A program made the translations under genes and the position numbers. Below are positions 8,678 to 16,881 of a DNA stretch of 64,000 bases, piece after piece. The first letter of the stretch is position 1, and each line of letters starts with the position of its first letter. The stretch spans positions 372,001-436,000 of the forward strand of contig NZ_JACHIF010000001.1 of assembly GCF_014203045.1 (NCBI RefSeq). Direction: 5' to 3'. The notes under the pieces were generated by a model that saw nothing but the letters and a program-made list of their open reading frames with translations, did not search any database and was not told the origin of the DNA. The stretch comes from Prosthecobacter dejongeii (lineage in GTDB: Bacteria > Verrucomicrobiota > Verrucomicrobiia > Verrucomicrobiales > Verrucomicrobiaceae).

Positions 8678-8767
8678 TGGCGGAAGGGGTGGGATTCGAA
8701 CCCACGGTGAACTTGCGCCCACGTCTGATTTCGAGTCAGGTACTTTAGACCACTCAGCCACCCTTCC
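8678..8767 (-). tRNA. tRNA-Ser (anticodon CGA)
   Basis: A complete class II tRNA on the minus strand. The acceptor stem GGAAGGG (8767-8761) pairs with CCCTTCC (8688-8682), followed by discriminator G and an encoded CCA (8680-8678). The anticodon loop CTCGAAA carries CGA (8733-8731), flanked by the stem TGA/TCA. A long variable arm (CGTGGGCGCAAGTTCACCG region) and the T-loop GGTTCGAATCC are present. Serine tRNAs have this long variable arm, and the anticodon reads UCG codons. Confidence 0.97.
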
Positions 8768-9067
8768 GTGCTGCATGCAGCGCACGCATGGTAGGCAGGA
8801 GCGGAGGTTTGGCAAGGTGTGCGTGGCAGATTTTCACTTTGGAAAAAAGTGCGTGCGTTTCTTCCGCCCTGTGCCTATGCTTGGGGAGTGACCTTTTCGG
8901 CCCAGACTCTGCTTTTGCTCTCCCTGCGACTTACGCTAGGGTAGGCGGCCCGTGTTTCCTCGCCATGCTTTGCCGTCACGTCACGGCATCCTTTCCCCGG
9001 TCATTTCAGGAAAATCCTTCCTGCAAAGCCTGCCAATCTTGTTAAAGCTGTTTCATTCTGTCCTGTC

Positions 9068-10732
9068 ATGTTGAAGAATCCGTCCTCTAAATACCAGCCG
9101 TTTCCGCTGGTCTCTCTGCCGAACCGTCAGTGGCCCACACGCCATCTCACCCAGGCGCCGCTGTGGTGCAGTGTGGACCTGCGCGATGGCAACCAGGCGC
9201 TGGCGGTGCCGATGAATGTCTCCCAAAAGCTGGAGATGTTCGATGCGCTGGTGAAGTGCGGGTTTAAGGAGATCGAGGTGGGTTTCCCCTCGGCCTCGAA
9301 CACGGAGTTCAATTTTAACCGACGTCTGATCGAGGAAAATCGCATCCCGGAGGATGTGACCATCCAGTGCCTGGTGCAGGCGCGGGAGGACTTGATCGAG
9401 CGCACGGTGGAGTCTCTGCTGGGGGCGAAGAAGGTGGTGATCCACATGTACAATTCCACCTCGCCGGCGCAGCGGAAGTATGTGTTCGGCAAGACGAAGG
9501 AGGAGATCATCGCCATCGCCATCAAGGGGGCGCAAATGATCAAAGATCGACTGCATCGCCTGGAGGAAACGGGCACGCAGGTGACGCTGCAGTATTCGCC
9601 GGAAAGCTTCAGCGCCACGGAGGTGGAATTCGCCAAGGAGATCAGCGAAGCGGTGATGGACGTGTGGCAGCCGACGCCGCAGAAGAAGATGATCCTGAAC
9701 CTGCCGGATACGGTGGAGGTGGCGATGCCGAATGTGTATGCGGACCAGATCGAGTGGATCTGCACGCACATCAAAAACCGTGAGAGCCTGATCATCAGCC
9801 TGCACACGCACAATGACCGGGGCACGGGCACGGCGGCCACGGAGCTGGGCCTGCTGGCGGGGGCGGACCGTGTGGAAGGGACGCTGTTTGGCAATGGCGA
9901 GCGCACTGGCAATCTGGACATCGTCCAGGTGGCGATGAATCTGTACATGCACGGCATCTCTCCAGGGCTGGATTTCAGCGATATGAATGGCCTGATCCGC
10001 ATGTATGAGCACACCACGGGCATGACGGTGCCGCCGCGCCAGCCGTATGCGGGGGAGCTGGTCTTCACCGCTTTCAGCGGCAGCCACCAGGATGCCATCA
10101 AGAAGGGGCTGACGGGGTATGAGGAGCACAAAACGATCTGGGATGTGCCTTACCTGACGATTGACCCGAACGACATCGGCCGGGAGTACCATGAGGTGAT
10201 CCGGGTGAATAGCCAGAGCGGCAAGGGCGGTGTGGCTTACCTGCTGGAGAGCGAGTTTGGCATCGAGCTGCCGAAGGACATGCAGCGGGAGTTTGGCCCC
10301 ATCGCGAATAACTTGGTGGATAGCCTGGGCCGTGAGGTGAAGGCGGCGGAGCTGCGCGATATGTTCTGGAAGGAATACATCGAACGCGAGACGCCCTTCT
10401 CCCTGCACCATTTCCATGCGGATGGGGTGGATGGCGTGTTTACCTGCCGCAGCAGCTTGGTGAAAAACGGGCAGGAGATCGGCATCACGGGCACGGGCAA
10501 TGGCCCCATCGCCGCCTTTGTCCAGGCGCTGATCCAGGACGGGGGCGCGCAGCCATTTGAGGTGGTCTCCTACCGCGAACAGAGCCTGGAAGCGGGCTCT
10601 GAAGCCAACGCCATTTCCTACATCCAGATCAAGCTGGAGGACGGCAAAACCGTCTGGGGTGCAGGGGTGGATACGAACATCGAGCTGGCCTCCATCAAGG
10701 CCGTGATCAGCGCGGTGAATCGCGCTTCCTGA
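9068..10732 (+). CDS. leuA: 2-isopropylmalate synthase
   Basis: Condenses acetyl-CoA with 2-oxoisovalerate, the first committed step of leucine synthesis. At 554 residues it is the longer LeuA type found in actinobacteria and fungi. The HMGL-like TIM barrel (residues about 30-310) begins with LWCSVDLRDGNQAL, carrying the catalytic Arg-Asp and metal-binding Asp, and has the metal motif HTHND at residues 246-250. GNGERTGNLD follows. The C-terminal LeuA allosteric domain (about 430-550), where leucine gives feedback inhibition in this family, includes GTGNGPIAAFVQAL. The 300 bp upstream show no gene, no T-box and no leader peptide that I can recognise. Confidence 0.95.
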   Translation: MLKNPSSKYQPFPLVSLPNRQWPTRHLTQAPLWCSVDLRDGNQALAVPMNVSQKLEMFDALVKCGFKEIEVGFPSASNTEFNFNRRLIEENRIPEDVTIQCLVQAREDLIERTVESLLGAKKVVIHMYNSTSPAQRKYVFGKTKEEIIAIAIKGAQMIKDRLHRLEETGTQVTLQYSPESFSATEVEFAKEISEAVMDVWQPTPQKKMILNLPDTVEVAMPNVYADQIEWICTHIKNRESLIISLHTHNDRGTGTAATELGLLAGADRVEGTLFGNGERTGNLDIVQVAMNLYMHGISPGLDFSDMNGLIRMYEHTTGMTVPPRQPYAGELVFTAFSGSHQDAIKKGLTGYEEHKTIWDVPYLTIDPNDIGREYHEVIRVNSQSGKGGVAYLLESEFGIELPKDMQREFGPIANNLVDSLGREVKAAELRDMFWKEYIERETPFSLHHFHADGVDGVFTCRSSLVKNGQEIGITGTGNGPIAAFVQALIQDGGAQPFEVVSYREQSLEAGSEANAISYIQIKLEDGKTVWGAGVDTNIELASIKAVISAVNRAS

Positions 10733-10801
10733 AAACCAAAAAGTGAACTTCCTGGCATCATGCGGCTTGATCTTAGGCCGCCTGTTGCCAGGGTAGCGGC
10801 C

Positions 10802-11161
10802 ATGACTCAACCCCAACGCGAAGCCCTGTTCGACCTCCTTGCCCTCTCGATCTATGCCGATGCGCATATCTCGCTGGTGGAAGAAGACCTCATCCAGTCG
10901 GCCTTCGTGTCCAAAGGCTGGAAGTCTGAATACCCGAAGAGCCTCTTCATCGAAGAGTCCTTCGCCCGCGCCCGTGAAGTGGCGGAAAGCGACGACACGG
11001 TGATGGATTACCTCACGGAACGCTCCGCCGTCTTCACCACCAAGACTGCGCAGGCCGAGGTGCTGGGCATCGTCAAAAATCTGCTGGAGCGCGATGGCAT
11101 GACGGCAGATGAAAACGAGTTTTTCAATCTGCTGATCCAGGCGATGCCAAAGGCCAAGTAG
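10802..11161 (+). CDS. Small helical protein, possibly TerB-like
   Basis: A 119-residue acidic, mostly helical protein starting MTQPQREALFDLLALSIYADAHISLVEEDLI. The ATG at 10802 is preferred to an in-frame ATG at 10760, because the intervening residues look non-coding and the helix begins here. Early acidic residues followed by a long helical array (VLGIVKNLLERDGMTADENEFFNLL) recall TerB/DjlA-N folds, but no diagnostic metal motif is certain. It lies 70 bp after leuA and before a secreted protein gene. Function unknown; TerB-like is only a suggestion. Confidence 0.7.
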   Translation: MTQPQREALFDLLALSIYADAHISLVEEDLIQSAFVSKGWKSEYPKSLFIEESFARAREVAESDDTVMDYLTERSAVFTTKTAQAEVLGIVKNLLERDGMTADENEFFNLLIQAMPKAK

Positions 11162-11218
11162 TGATACTTCCGTGACGGCTGTGCAGGGGAGGGCAAAGAG
11201 TTTCCCAGTCCCTGCCGT

Positions 11219-12745
11219 ATGGCTGTCATGGACAGGCGCGATTTTCTCAAAACCAGCACGGCAGCCGCTCTCGGGGCACAGGTTTTTACCGCTCCAGCGG
11301 CGCATTCGGCCAGCGCCAGCGCCCGGCAGCCGGACCTCATCAAGACCGAAAATGCCAAACCGGGCGCGAGCTACCAGCTCACCCGCATGCGGCCAGATGG
11401 CGCGAAGTCTTTCCGCTCCTCCGTCATCGAAGGTTACTGCTCCCGCCAGTCGGTGAAGGCGGGGGAAACGCTGGAGATCTTCGTCAGCACCGCGCCCGTC
11501 GCCCGGTTCCAGATCGAGCTCTTTCGCATGGGTTATTATGATGGCGTGGGCGCACGGCTCATGGCCACTCTGGGGCCTTTTGAGGGAAAAACTCAGCCCG
11601 TGCCTGCCCTGGGCGAGCAGCGCCTGCGCGAGTGTACCTGGGAGGCTACCACCACGGTGACCATCCCCGCAGACTGGCCCAGCGGCGTGTATCTGGGCCG
11701 TCTCTCCACCCTGCCTGCGCAGGCGGAGGAGCCCTTCTGGCAGAGCTACCTCATCTTCATCGTCACGGATGATCGCCCGGCCGATGTCCTCTTTCAATGC
11801 AGCGACAATACCTGGCAGGCTTACAATCGCTGGCCAGAAAATGAGTCTCTCTACACCGATCCTCGCGCTGCCCACGCGCCTGGGGTGAGTGTCAGCTTTG
11901 ACCGCCCGTATGGGAAGTATGTGCAGATCCTGGATCACCCCCTCAGCATGGGCAGTGGCGAGTTTTTGCTGTGGGAGTACCCGCTGTGCTACTGGCTGGA
12001 AAAGGAGGGGTACGATGTCACCTACTGCTCCAACGTGGACAACCTGGACCCGGCTAACCTCAAGCGTTGCAAAACGATGATCAGCATCGGCCACGATGAA
12101 TACTGGGACCTGCGCCAGTATGACCATGTGAAGCAGGCCATCGCAGACGGGCTGAACGTGCTGTGGCTTTCCGCCAATGACGTGTACATGGTCACCCCCT
12201 TCACGCCAAATGGCCAAGGGCAGCCGAATCGCCGACTCACCCGCGAGACCTGCTTTGGCGAATTTCGCGAAGAAGAAAAAGAGGCCTATGCCAAGGTGCT
12301 CGGCCCCTTTGAAAAGACCGGTCCAGATGAGCGCGACATCATCGGCGCGCGCACCATTGTGCCCTTCAATGGCGGCGGCGACTGGACCTGCACGAAGCCT
12401 GACCACTGGCTGTTTGCAGGCACCGGCATGAAGCAGGGCGACAGCATCCCCGGCCTGGTGGGGTGGGAATTTCATGGCGAGCCCGATCTGCAACGCCCCA
12501 GCCTGGAGGTGGTGGCGGAGGGCAACGTCTGGGCTGGCGGCACGCGCCTGGGCCGGTACGCGGCGACGATCTTTGAGGGGCCGAAGAAGAACTTCGTCTT
12601 CAATGCCAGCACCATTTTCTGGAGCCAGGGGCTGAGCAGCCCACCCGGCCACATGATTCCCTGGAGCCATTTTTCCCGTCCGCATGGGCCGGATGAGCGC
12701 GTGCAGCGCATCACGCGGAATTTACTGGAACGCGGGTTGAGGTAA
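11219..12745 (+). CDS. N,N-dimethylformamidase beta-subunit-like secreted protein (Tat signal)
   Basis: A 508-residue protein with a twin-arginine signal: MDRRDFLKTSTAAALGAQ, with an in-frame ATG at 11228 just upstream of the RR motif as an alternative start. The body matches the large-subunit fold of N,N-dimethylformamidase. An N-terminal beta domain has LFRMGYYDGVGARLM (residues about 90-110). Then come YNRWPENESLY, DVTYCSNVDNLDPANLKRCK, the glutamine-amidotransferase-like SIGHDEYWD, and the end HMIPWSHFSRPHGPDERVQ. In DMFase this subunit binds iron through tyrosines and hydrolyses an amide. Most homologs outside DMF degraders have no proven substrate. No small-subunit gene is adjacent. Family call good, activity inferred. 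Confidence 0.75.
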   Translation: MAVMDRRDFLKTSTAAALGAQVFTAPAAHSASASARQPDLIKTENAKPGASYQLTRMRPDGAKSFRSSVIEGYCSRQSVKAGETLEIFVSTAPVARFQIELFRMGYYDGVGARLMATLGPFEGKTQPVPALGEQRLRECTWEATTTVTIPADWPSGVYLGRLSTLPAQAEEPFWQSYLIFIVTDDRPADVLFQCSDNTWQAYNRWPENESLYTDPRAAHAPGVSVSFDRPYGKYVQILDHPLSMGSGEFLLWEYPLCYWLEKEGYDVTYCSNVDNLDPANLKRCKTMISIGHDEYWDLRQYDHVKQAIADGLNVLWLSANDVYMVTPFTPNGQGQPNRRLTRETCFGEFREEEKEAYAKVLGPFEKTGPDERDIIGARTIVPFNGGGDWTCTKPDHWLFAGTGMKQGDSIPGLVGWEFHGEPDLQRPSLEVVAEGNVWAGGTRLGRYAATIFEGPKKNFVFNASTIFWSQGLSSPPGHMIPWSHFSRPHGPDERVQRITRNLLERGLR

Positions 12746-12954
12746 GGGTGTGGGATTCAGACTTTATGGCCAAAAAGGGTTGGTAAAAGAGGGGGAGGCA
12801 GCTCTCGGCATCTATTGGCCAACTTCTTTTTGTTAGGTTCTGGGTCTATCGGCGTGAATGCCTGGGGGCTACGCCGAGTGAATTTTATCCTAACAAAAAA
12901 GATGGATTCATGCTTTGATCGCGTTGAAGAAGTAACGCGTCGAATCAAGGGTGG

Positions 12955-12988
12955 AGTCTGGGCGAGCTAAAGCTCGGGCTACTTTGGC
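12955..12988. repeat. Short repeat C (GCGAGCTAAAGCTCG)
   Basis: The near-palindrome GGGCGAGCTAAAGCTCGGGCTACTTTG recurs at 61640-61672 and in degraded form near 60080. It lies in a 327-bp stretch (12746-13072) with no gene; the remainder carries an unstructured AT-richer segment and one TTGTTAGGCG word. Confidence 0.6.
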
Positions 12989-13072
12989 CGCGCCTCGGAG
13001 GCGACTCTCTTTGTTAGGCGCGTCCATTTCCCATTGGGCATTGGGCGTGGCGCATGCGAGTAGAAGTCCCGA

Positions 13073-13317
13073 AGGGACGAGACAACAAAGCCCAGGGTCA
13101 GCCTGGGAACCAGGTGCAGCCCTGGGAAGACCGATACCGTGCCCCTCACGCCCAAGAGCCCTGAAAGGGCGAGGCATGAGGGAGGCGGCGTGGCTCTACT
13201 GCCTCGCCCTTTCAGGGCTTGGGGAGGCCCTCTTTGCTCCTCGCGTATATCCCAGGGCTGCACTCGCTAAAGCTCGCTAGCCCTGGGCTGGGTTGTCTCG
13301 CCCCGCTGGGGCTGGAA
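13073..13317 (+). repeat. Repeat B (copy 1), about 245 bp
   Basis: An array of nested palindromes: AGTCCCGAAGGGACGAG; CCCAGGGTCAGCCTGGG; GCCCTGAAAGGGCGAGGCA paired with its complement TGCCTCGCCCTTTCAGGGC; then GGGCTGCACTCGC, CTCGCTAGCCCTGGGCTGG and CGCCCCGCTGGGGCTGG. Copies lie at 14658-14916, 16859-16977 (right half only), 60183-60434 and, truncated by the window end, 63991-64000. This copy abuts a TIR element at 13319. Confidence 0.85.
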
Positions 13318-13318
13318 A

Positions 13319-13542
13319 CGTAGGGCGGGTGTGTTCCGCGCCCTTTGGGTTCGTTGGCAGGATCAGGTCACTCGCGGAATGACCCGCCTTTCTTTGACGG
13401 TGCCCTCTTAGCTGCCGACGCGATTCTTTTCGCCGGGGGACGTGGGGCCGAGGGCGAGGGCTTTCCAAGAAAGGCGGGTAATCCGGCGATGACGCGAAAG
13501 TGCAAACACGCGTCCGTGCGCCGGACACACACCCGCCCTACG
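13319..13542 (+). repeat. TIR element (copy 1), MITE-like, 224 bp
   Basis: Starts CGTAGGGCGGGTGTGTTCCG and ends CACACCCGCCCTACG, so the termini are inverted repeats of about 16 bp. A second inner pair (ACCCGCCTTTC and GAAAGGCGGGTAATCCGG) makes the whole element fold back on itself. No coding potential. Sister copies lie at 16979, 60719 (partial), 60870, 61102 and 61333. Confidence 0.85.
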
Positions 13543-13555
13543 AGGGAGGGGGCGG

Positions 13556-13867
13556 TTATTCATGACCTTGAAAAAGATCAGAGGCATGGACGGGGAAATC
13601 CATGGCATCATGAAGCACGCGGGCAATCTCAATGGCCCCATCTTGGAGGCGGTATAGAATGGCATGCCTACCCGAAAAGCAGATGCGGCAATCCTGATGC
13701 AGATCTGCGCGGATTCGCCAACGAGTCGGGTGTTTGGCGATGCGCTCAAACGTGGCCCAGATCATGGCTAGGTAACGGTCGGCCTGTTCTGCATCCCACG
13801 TCTGGACAGTGTAATCATCAATCGACTGCAGATCCTCAAGGGCAGCATGAGAAAGGCGGAAAGTCAT
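13556..13867 (-). CDS. ParE/RelE-family toxin
   Basis: A 103-residue type II toxin-like protein of the ParE superfamily. Relatives block DNA gyrase, whereas RelE relatives cut mRNA on the ribosome. Seen: N-terminal FRLSHAALEDLQSIDDYTVQTW; the ADRYLAMIWATFERIAKHPTRW helix and turn; the strand CRICFSGRHAILYRLQDG; and IEIARVLHDAMDF. These match the ParE pattern in order and length. The start overlaps the antitoxin stop by 4 bp (13864-13867), the usual translational coupling. The gene ends 14 bp from the TIR element. ParE is preferred to RelE because the antitoxin partner is ParD-like. Confidence 0.88.
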   Translation of the reverse strand: MTFRLSHAALEDLQSIDDYTVQTWDAEQADRYLAMIWATFERIAKHPTRWRIRADLHQDCRICFSGRHAILYRLQDGAIEIARVLHDAMDFPVHASDLFQGHE

Positions 13868-14109
13868 GCCGGACGACGCTGCGAACGGATGTGCTGAAAG
13901 AAGGCTTCGCGATCCATTTCGACCAATTCTCCCCGATCCAGTTGGTCGAAGCCCAAGGCGACCTCCCGTTTCAAGCCAGCCAGGGCAGATTCCCGAGCAT
14001 CCATTTGACGCAAGGCCTCACGAACGACCTCGGCGGCATTCTCATAAAGTCCTGAAGCCAGTTTTCTGGCCACAAGGGCATCCAGTGCAGGTGGCAGAGT
14101 GACGTTCAT
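13864..14109 (-). CDS. ParD-family antitoxin
   Basis: An 81-residue antitoxin with an N-terminal ribbon-helix-helix: [17 protein letters not shown], then [21 protein letters not shown]. It has a helical C-terminal tail ([18 protein letters not shown]) that would wrap the toxin. The ATG at 14107-14109 is chosen over an upstream frame extension because ParD proteins begin with this beta strand. It precedes and overlaps the toxin gene. Such pairs usually repress their own promoter, here in the 109-bp gap to the divergent DUF2200 gene. Confidence 0.88.
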   Translation of the reverse strand: MNVTLPPALDALVARKLASGLYENAAEVVREALRQMDARESALAGLKREVALGFDQLDRGELVEMDREAFFQHIRSQRRPA

Positions 14110-14218
14110 GGGGTATGGATTCCACAAAGCCAACGAGCTGCAAGTAGTTGTGTTTTGGGGAAGTTTTCATCAAGAGACGGATTCCGCTCATCTCTTCGAC
14201 CTTGCCCCCCGCACTCCC

Positions 14219-14572
14219 ATGCCCACCAAACACCGCATCTTCACCACACCCTTCGCGAGCGTTTATCCGCACTACGTCGCCAAGGCCGAAAAGAAAGGGC
14301 GGACCCAGGCCGAGGTGGACGCCATCATCCGGTGGCTGACGGGCTACTCGCAGATGGAGCTGGAAGGGCAGTTGCAAAAGCAGACGGACTTTGAAACCTT
14401 CTTCCAAGAAGCGCCCCAGATGAATCCTGCACGGACACTGATCAAAGGCACCGTCTGCGGCGTGCGGGTGGAGGAGGTGGAAGACCCGACGATGCGGGAA
14501 ATACGCTATCTGGATAAGCTGGTGGATGAGCTGGCCAAGGGGAAGGCGATGGAGAAGATACTCGGAGCCTAA
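14219..14572 (+). CDS. DUF2200 family protein (copy 1)
   Basis: A 117-residue protein of DUF2200, a small family found in many bacteria and without an assigned function. The start [19 protein letters not shown] at 14219 is the conserved family start; the frame stays open further upstream, but without family sequence. Conserved blocks include [30 protein letters not shown] and [22 protein letters not shown] second copy, nearly identical over its length, is at 63551-63904. Both are followed by the same 80-90 bp and then repeat B. It is divergent from the parDE pair. Confidence 0.93.
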   Translation: MPTKHRIFTTPFASVYPHYVAKAEKKGRTQAEVDAIIRWLTGYSQMELEGQLQKQTDFETFFQEAPQMNPARTLIKGTVCGVRVEEVEDPTMREIRYLDKLVDELAKGKAMEKILGA

Positions 14573-14657
14573 CCAAAGATGCTGCATTCCAGGGTAGCAG
14601 ATCGGAAGCCAAGTAAGCCGATCCTCCTGCGCGAAACCAGCCTGCAAACAGATCCTT

Positions 14658-14916
14658 CAGAAGTCCCGAAGGGACGAGTCACCAAAGCCCAGGGCCAGCC
14701 TGGGAACCAGGCGCAGCCCTGGGGGATAGGACGGGCGGTATTCCCCCGTGCCAGCGAGCCCTGAAAGGGCGAGGCAGCAGAGCGGCACCACGTCCCTTAC
14801 TGCCTCGCCCTTTCAGGGCTTAAAGAGAGGGGAAGGTTTGTTTTCGAGGGTCCCAGGGCGGCACTCGCTCGGGCTCGCTGGCCCTGGGCTGGGTTGTTTC
14901 GCCCCGCCGGGGCTGG
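14658..14916 (+). repeat. Repeat B (copy 2)
   Basis: A full-length copy beginning AGAAGTCCCGAAGGGACGAG, with the paired blocks GCCCTGAAAGGGCGAGGCA and ACTGCCTCGCCCTTTCAGGG and ending CGCCCCGCCGGGGCTGG. It fills most of the gap between the DUF2200 gene and the next small gene. The stretch 14573-14657 is the sequence shared with the second DUF2200 copy. Confidence 0.85.
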
Positions 14917-15020
14917 GGGAAGAGTGGGTTGAGGGTGTCAGGAGTAACGAATTGGTAATAGATCACAAAACTTCTCCACCTGCCGTTGACCTAGTCGCTC
15001 CGTTGTCGGATTGACAGGTC

Positions 15021-15347
15021 ATGTGGTCCTACCTGAAAACGTGGCTCCTACAGCGACGCCTTTCTAAAGCCCAGCAACGCCTGATTGAGGTGCTGGAGCA
15101 GACGAAACTCTACATCGCTCAATCTGAGGAGTCCATCTACTCCCCTTTTACCCTCACGGAGATTGCGAGTGATTTATCCAGGGCGATTGAAAGCCTGAAA
15201 GCGGGTCATTCCATCGACACAAGTTTGCTTCAAATGCATTTTGCACCCGCGAGCTCGATCCAGGAAACAGCCCTGAATGCTGGATGGGTGGACCCCTATT
15301 TAGATCTTTCCCGCCAGTTTGATGAATTGATTGAAGTGGTATCGTAA
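15021..15347 (+). CDS. Hypothetical helical protein, 108 residues
   Basis: Starts MWSYLKTWLLQRRLSKAQQRL. The N-terminal third is a basic amphipathic helix that could sit on a membrane; the rest is acidic and helical (EVLEQTKLYIAQSEESIYS, DLSRAIESLKAGHSIDT). Base composition is more AT-rich than in the neighbouring core genes. It is the first of four small unknown genes on the same strand between two repeat blocks. No family recognised. Codon-level coherence and its place in a row support it as real. Confidence 0.55.
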   Translation: MWSYLKTWLLQRRLSKAQQRLIEVLEQTKLYIAQSEESIYSPFTLTEIASDLSRAIESLKAGHSIDTSLLQMHFAPASSIQETALNAGWVDPYLDLSRQFDELIEVVS

Positions 15348-15396
15348 CTGACACTGAAGGGCTAGGGATGCGGCGTTGGGAAGCATCCCGTTCTGA

Positions 15397-15918
15397 ATGA
15401 GATCATCTATGCAATGCCTAACCGAAAATGAGATTTCGCACTGGTTGCGAGAGCGCGGTATCCCGGAGGACCCTTATCACCAAGTTCCCCCAACGAGTTT
15501 TTATCTTCAGTTTTTCACGCCGCCAAATCAGTCTCTGGGTACCTTTTTCCGGCAGTATTGGGACCTTGTGATCGGTGGCGAAGCACCGCTTGTTCATATC
15601 ACGGACTGGGGGCTTTATACGGAGAGTGAAATGATTCCCATCATGGGTATTCGTGCCCTGCACGCCGAGACGCGTTGGCTCATTGATGCGCCGGGTCATC
15701 TTCTAGAAACCCACGAGTCTGAGACGGTCATTTCACTGATGACCCTCACGACTTTTTTCGCCTGGTCCTCTTATTTGTATAGCCCATTGGGCCATTCAAT
15801 CCTCTACAACTGGGAGGGAGAGGTTTTTGATTTTTGGACGAACGATGCTGCGAAGATGGTGATGATGAAGAGACTGCTCGCGGACTCCAACCTGCGAGAA
15901 ACAACGGAAGCCAAGTAA
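15397..15918 (+). CDS. Hypothetical protein, 173 residues (immunity-protein-like composition)
   Basis: Starts at ATG 15397; a second in-frame ATG at 15409 is possible. The product is acidic and aromatic-rich (FFRQYWDLVIGGEAPLVHITDWGLY, FAWSSYLYSPLGHSILYNW, EVFDFWTNDAAKM). Compositions like this are common in immunity proteins of polymorphic toxin systems, but I recognise no specific family. It is followed 18 bp later by the amber-interrupted gene, so they may be one operon. AT-richer than the surrounding core genes. Confidence 0.6.
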   Translation: MRSSMQCLTENEISHWLRERGIPEDPYHQVPPTSFYLQFFTPPNQSLGTFFRQYWDLVIGGEAPLVHITDWGLYTESEMIPIMGIRALHAETRWLIDAPGHLLETHESETVISLMTLTTFFAWSSYLYSPLGHSILYNWEGEVFDFWTNDAAKMVMMKRLLADSNLRETTEAK

Positions 15919-15936
15919 GGAGGATATTTTCACATC

Positions 15937-16344
15937 ATGACGAGCGAAGAAGCCTTGCAGAAATTCGGTTTGCCCGCAGCGCCGGAAGATCGGGGCGAAA
16001 TTCGGCGGCACCTTGCTTTGGAAATTGAGCGCGAGCGCCAAGGAGAAAGCGGAGAAGAAATGCTACGGACGTTGTGTCTTCAGCTCTTCAGTTTAGGATA
16101 TCCTGAAGATGCGCTTCTCATCTAGGAAGCCAAACAGTCCAGCTTCGATGCTGGCTGTGGCCTTGATATACAGTTTCTGTGTGGAGCAGGATTGGCCCTA
16201 ACCAAAGATTATCTTTCTCGGACAAGTGCCCCAGATGCAGTTGCCATCTTGAACTATCTGACTGAATGCGAGAAGGCTGGAGATTTTGACAATTGGACAC
16301 CGCAGGTGACGCTTGAGCACTATCGCCGTTATTACGGCCTTTGA
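15937..16344 (+). pseudogene. Hypothetical gene interrupted by one amber codon
   Basis: ATG at 15937 follows a good Shine-Dalgarno (AAGGAGGA about 15 bases upstream). Translation gives MTSEEALQKFGLPAAPEDRG and continues to a TAG at 16123-16125 (codon 63). The same frame then continues without a stop for 72 more codons to TGA at 16342-16344, with protein-like sequence: EAKQSSFDAGCGLDIQFLCG, LALTKDYLSR, AVAILNYLTECEKAGDFDNW, HYRRYYGL. A full product would have 135 residues. A single base change (for example TGG to TAG) would explain this. Family unknown. Either a recent pseudogene or a base-calling error. Confidence 0.65.
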
Positions 16345-16365
16345 CCTTCCTTCCCATTCATCCCC

Positions 16366-16881
16366 ATGATCCGTCAAATCTCAGAGAGCGAGTTTACAGG
16401 ACCGCGTTTGACCGAAGGGGCCTGCCTGTTTCGTACGCCTGAGTCGCTGGAGATCGGGCAAACGATTGAGTGGGAGTCGGAGGTCGAAGATGGGCTGGGA
16501 CCTGGGAAGTTTGCTGTGTTTGTGAGCTCTGGGGGATTGATTTTTTCACTTCAACATTATGAGTTTTCCCCACGGAAGGATCTCATGACTCTTTATGTCA
16601 GGCCGGGGGACCTTGGGTTGCATGTGGACCAGGCCTTGATAGCACTCTGTCTAACCAGTGCAGATCTTGGCTGGTTAGCAGACGGGGCCTGGCTCCCTCC
16701 CGCCCGATTGATCCGCCAAGACGACAATGGCATGCAGTTTCATGTGGTGGACTACCCCTGCCACGCGGATGCGGAGGCCATCGTCCGGCATCTGACGGCT
16801 GGGCATCATAAGCAGGCGTATTTTATCGAGCCGATTCTAGAAGGTGAGCCCGCTTTATTGCCTCGCCCTTTCAGGGCTTGA
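16366..16881 (+). CDS. Hypothetical protein, 171 residues, C-terminus supplied by a repeat
   Basis: ATG at 16366, 21 bp after the interrupted gene. Starts MIRQISESEFTGPRLTEGA; the middle has FAVFVSSGGLIFSLQHYEF and LYVRPGDLGLHVDQALIALC, which look like a compact alpha/beta protein. No family recognised. The last eight residues (LLPRPFRA) and the stop are read from the start of repeat B at 16859-16881. The original end of the gene was therefore probably lost or replaced when the repeat arrived. The N-terminal 160 residues read as a genuine protein. Confidence 0.6.
   Translation: MIRQISESEFTGPRLTEGACLFRTPESLEIGQTIEWESEVEDGLGPGKFAVFVSSGGLIFSLQHYEFSPRKDLMTLYVRPGDLGLHVDQALIALCLTSADLGWLADGAWLPPARLIRQDDNGMQFHVVDYPCHADAEAIVRHLTAGHHKQAYFIEPILEGEPALLPRPFRA

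Noticed and set aside
8481..8891. A 136-codon open frame over the tRNA-Ser region
   Set aside because: It reads straight through the tRNA gene on the opposite strand and has no protein-like segment of its own.
8768..9067. T-box or leucine leader upstream of leuA
   Set aside because: No leucine-rich short reading frame and no T-box sequence or terminator/antiterminator pair before the leuA start.
9053..12685. A very long open frame (about 1210 codons) on the minus strand across leuA and the DMFase-like gene
   Set aside because: It lies antisense to two clear genes, spans their intergenic gap and has a shadow composition (His, Arg, Ala, Leu, Gly rich) with no domain. It arises from GC-rich codon bias.
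16123..16125. Recoding of the in-frame TAG as pyrrolysine
   Set aside because: No pyl genes or other TAG-interrupted genes are seen in the window; a nonsense mutation or read error is simpler.
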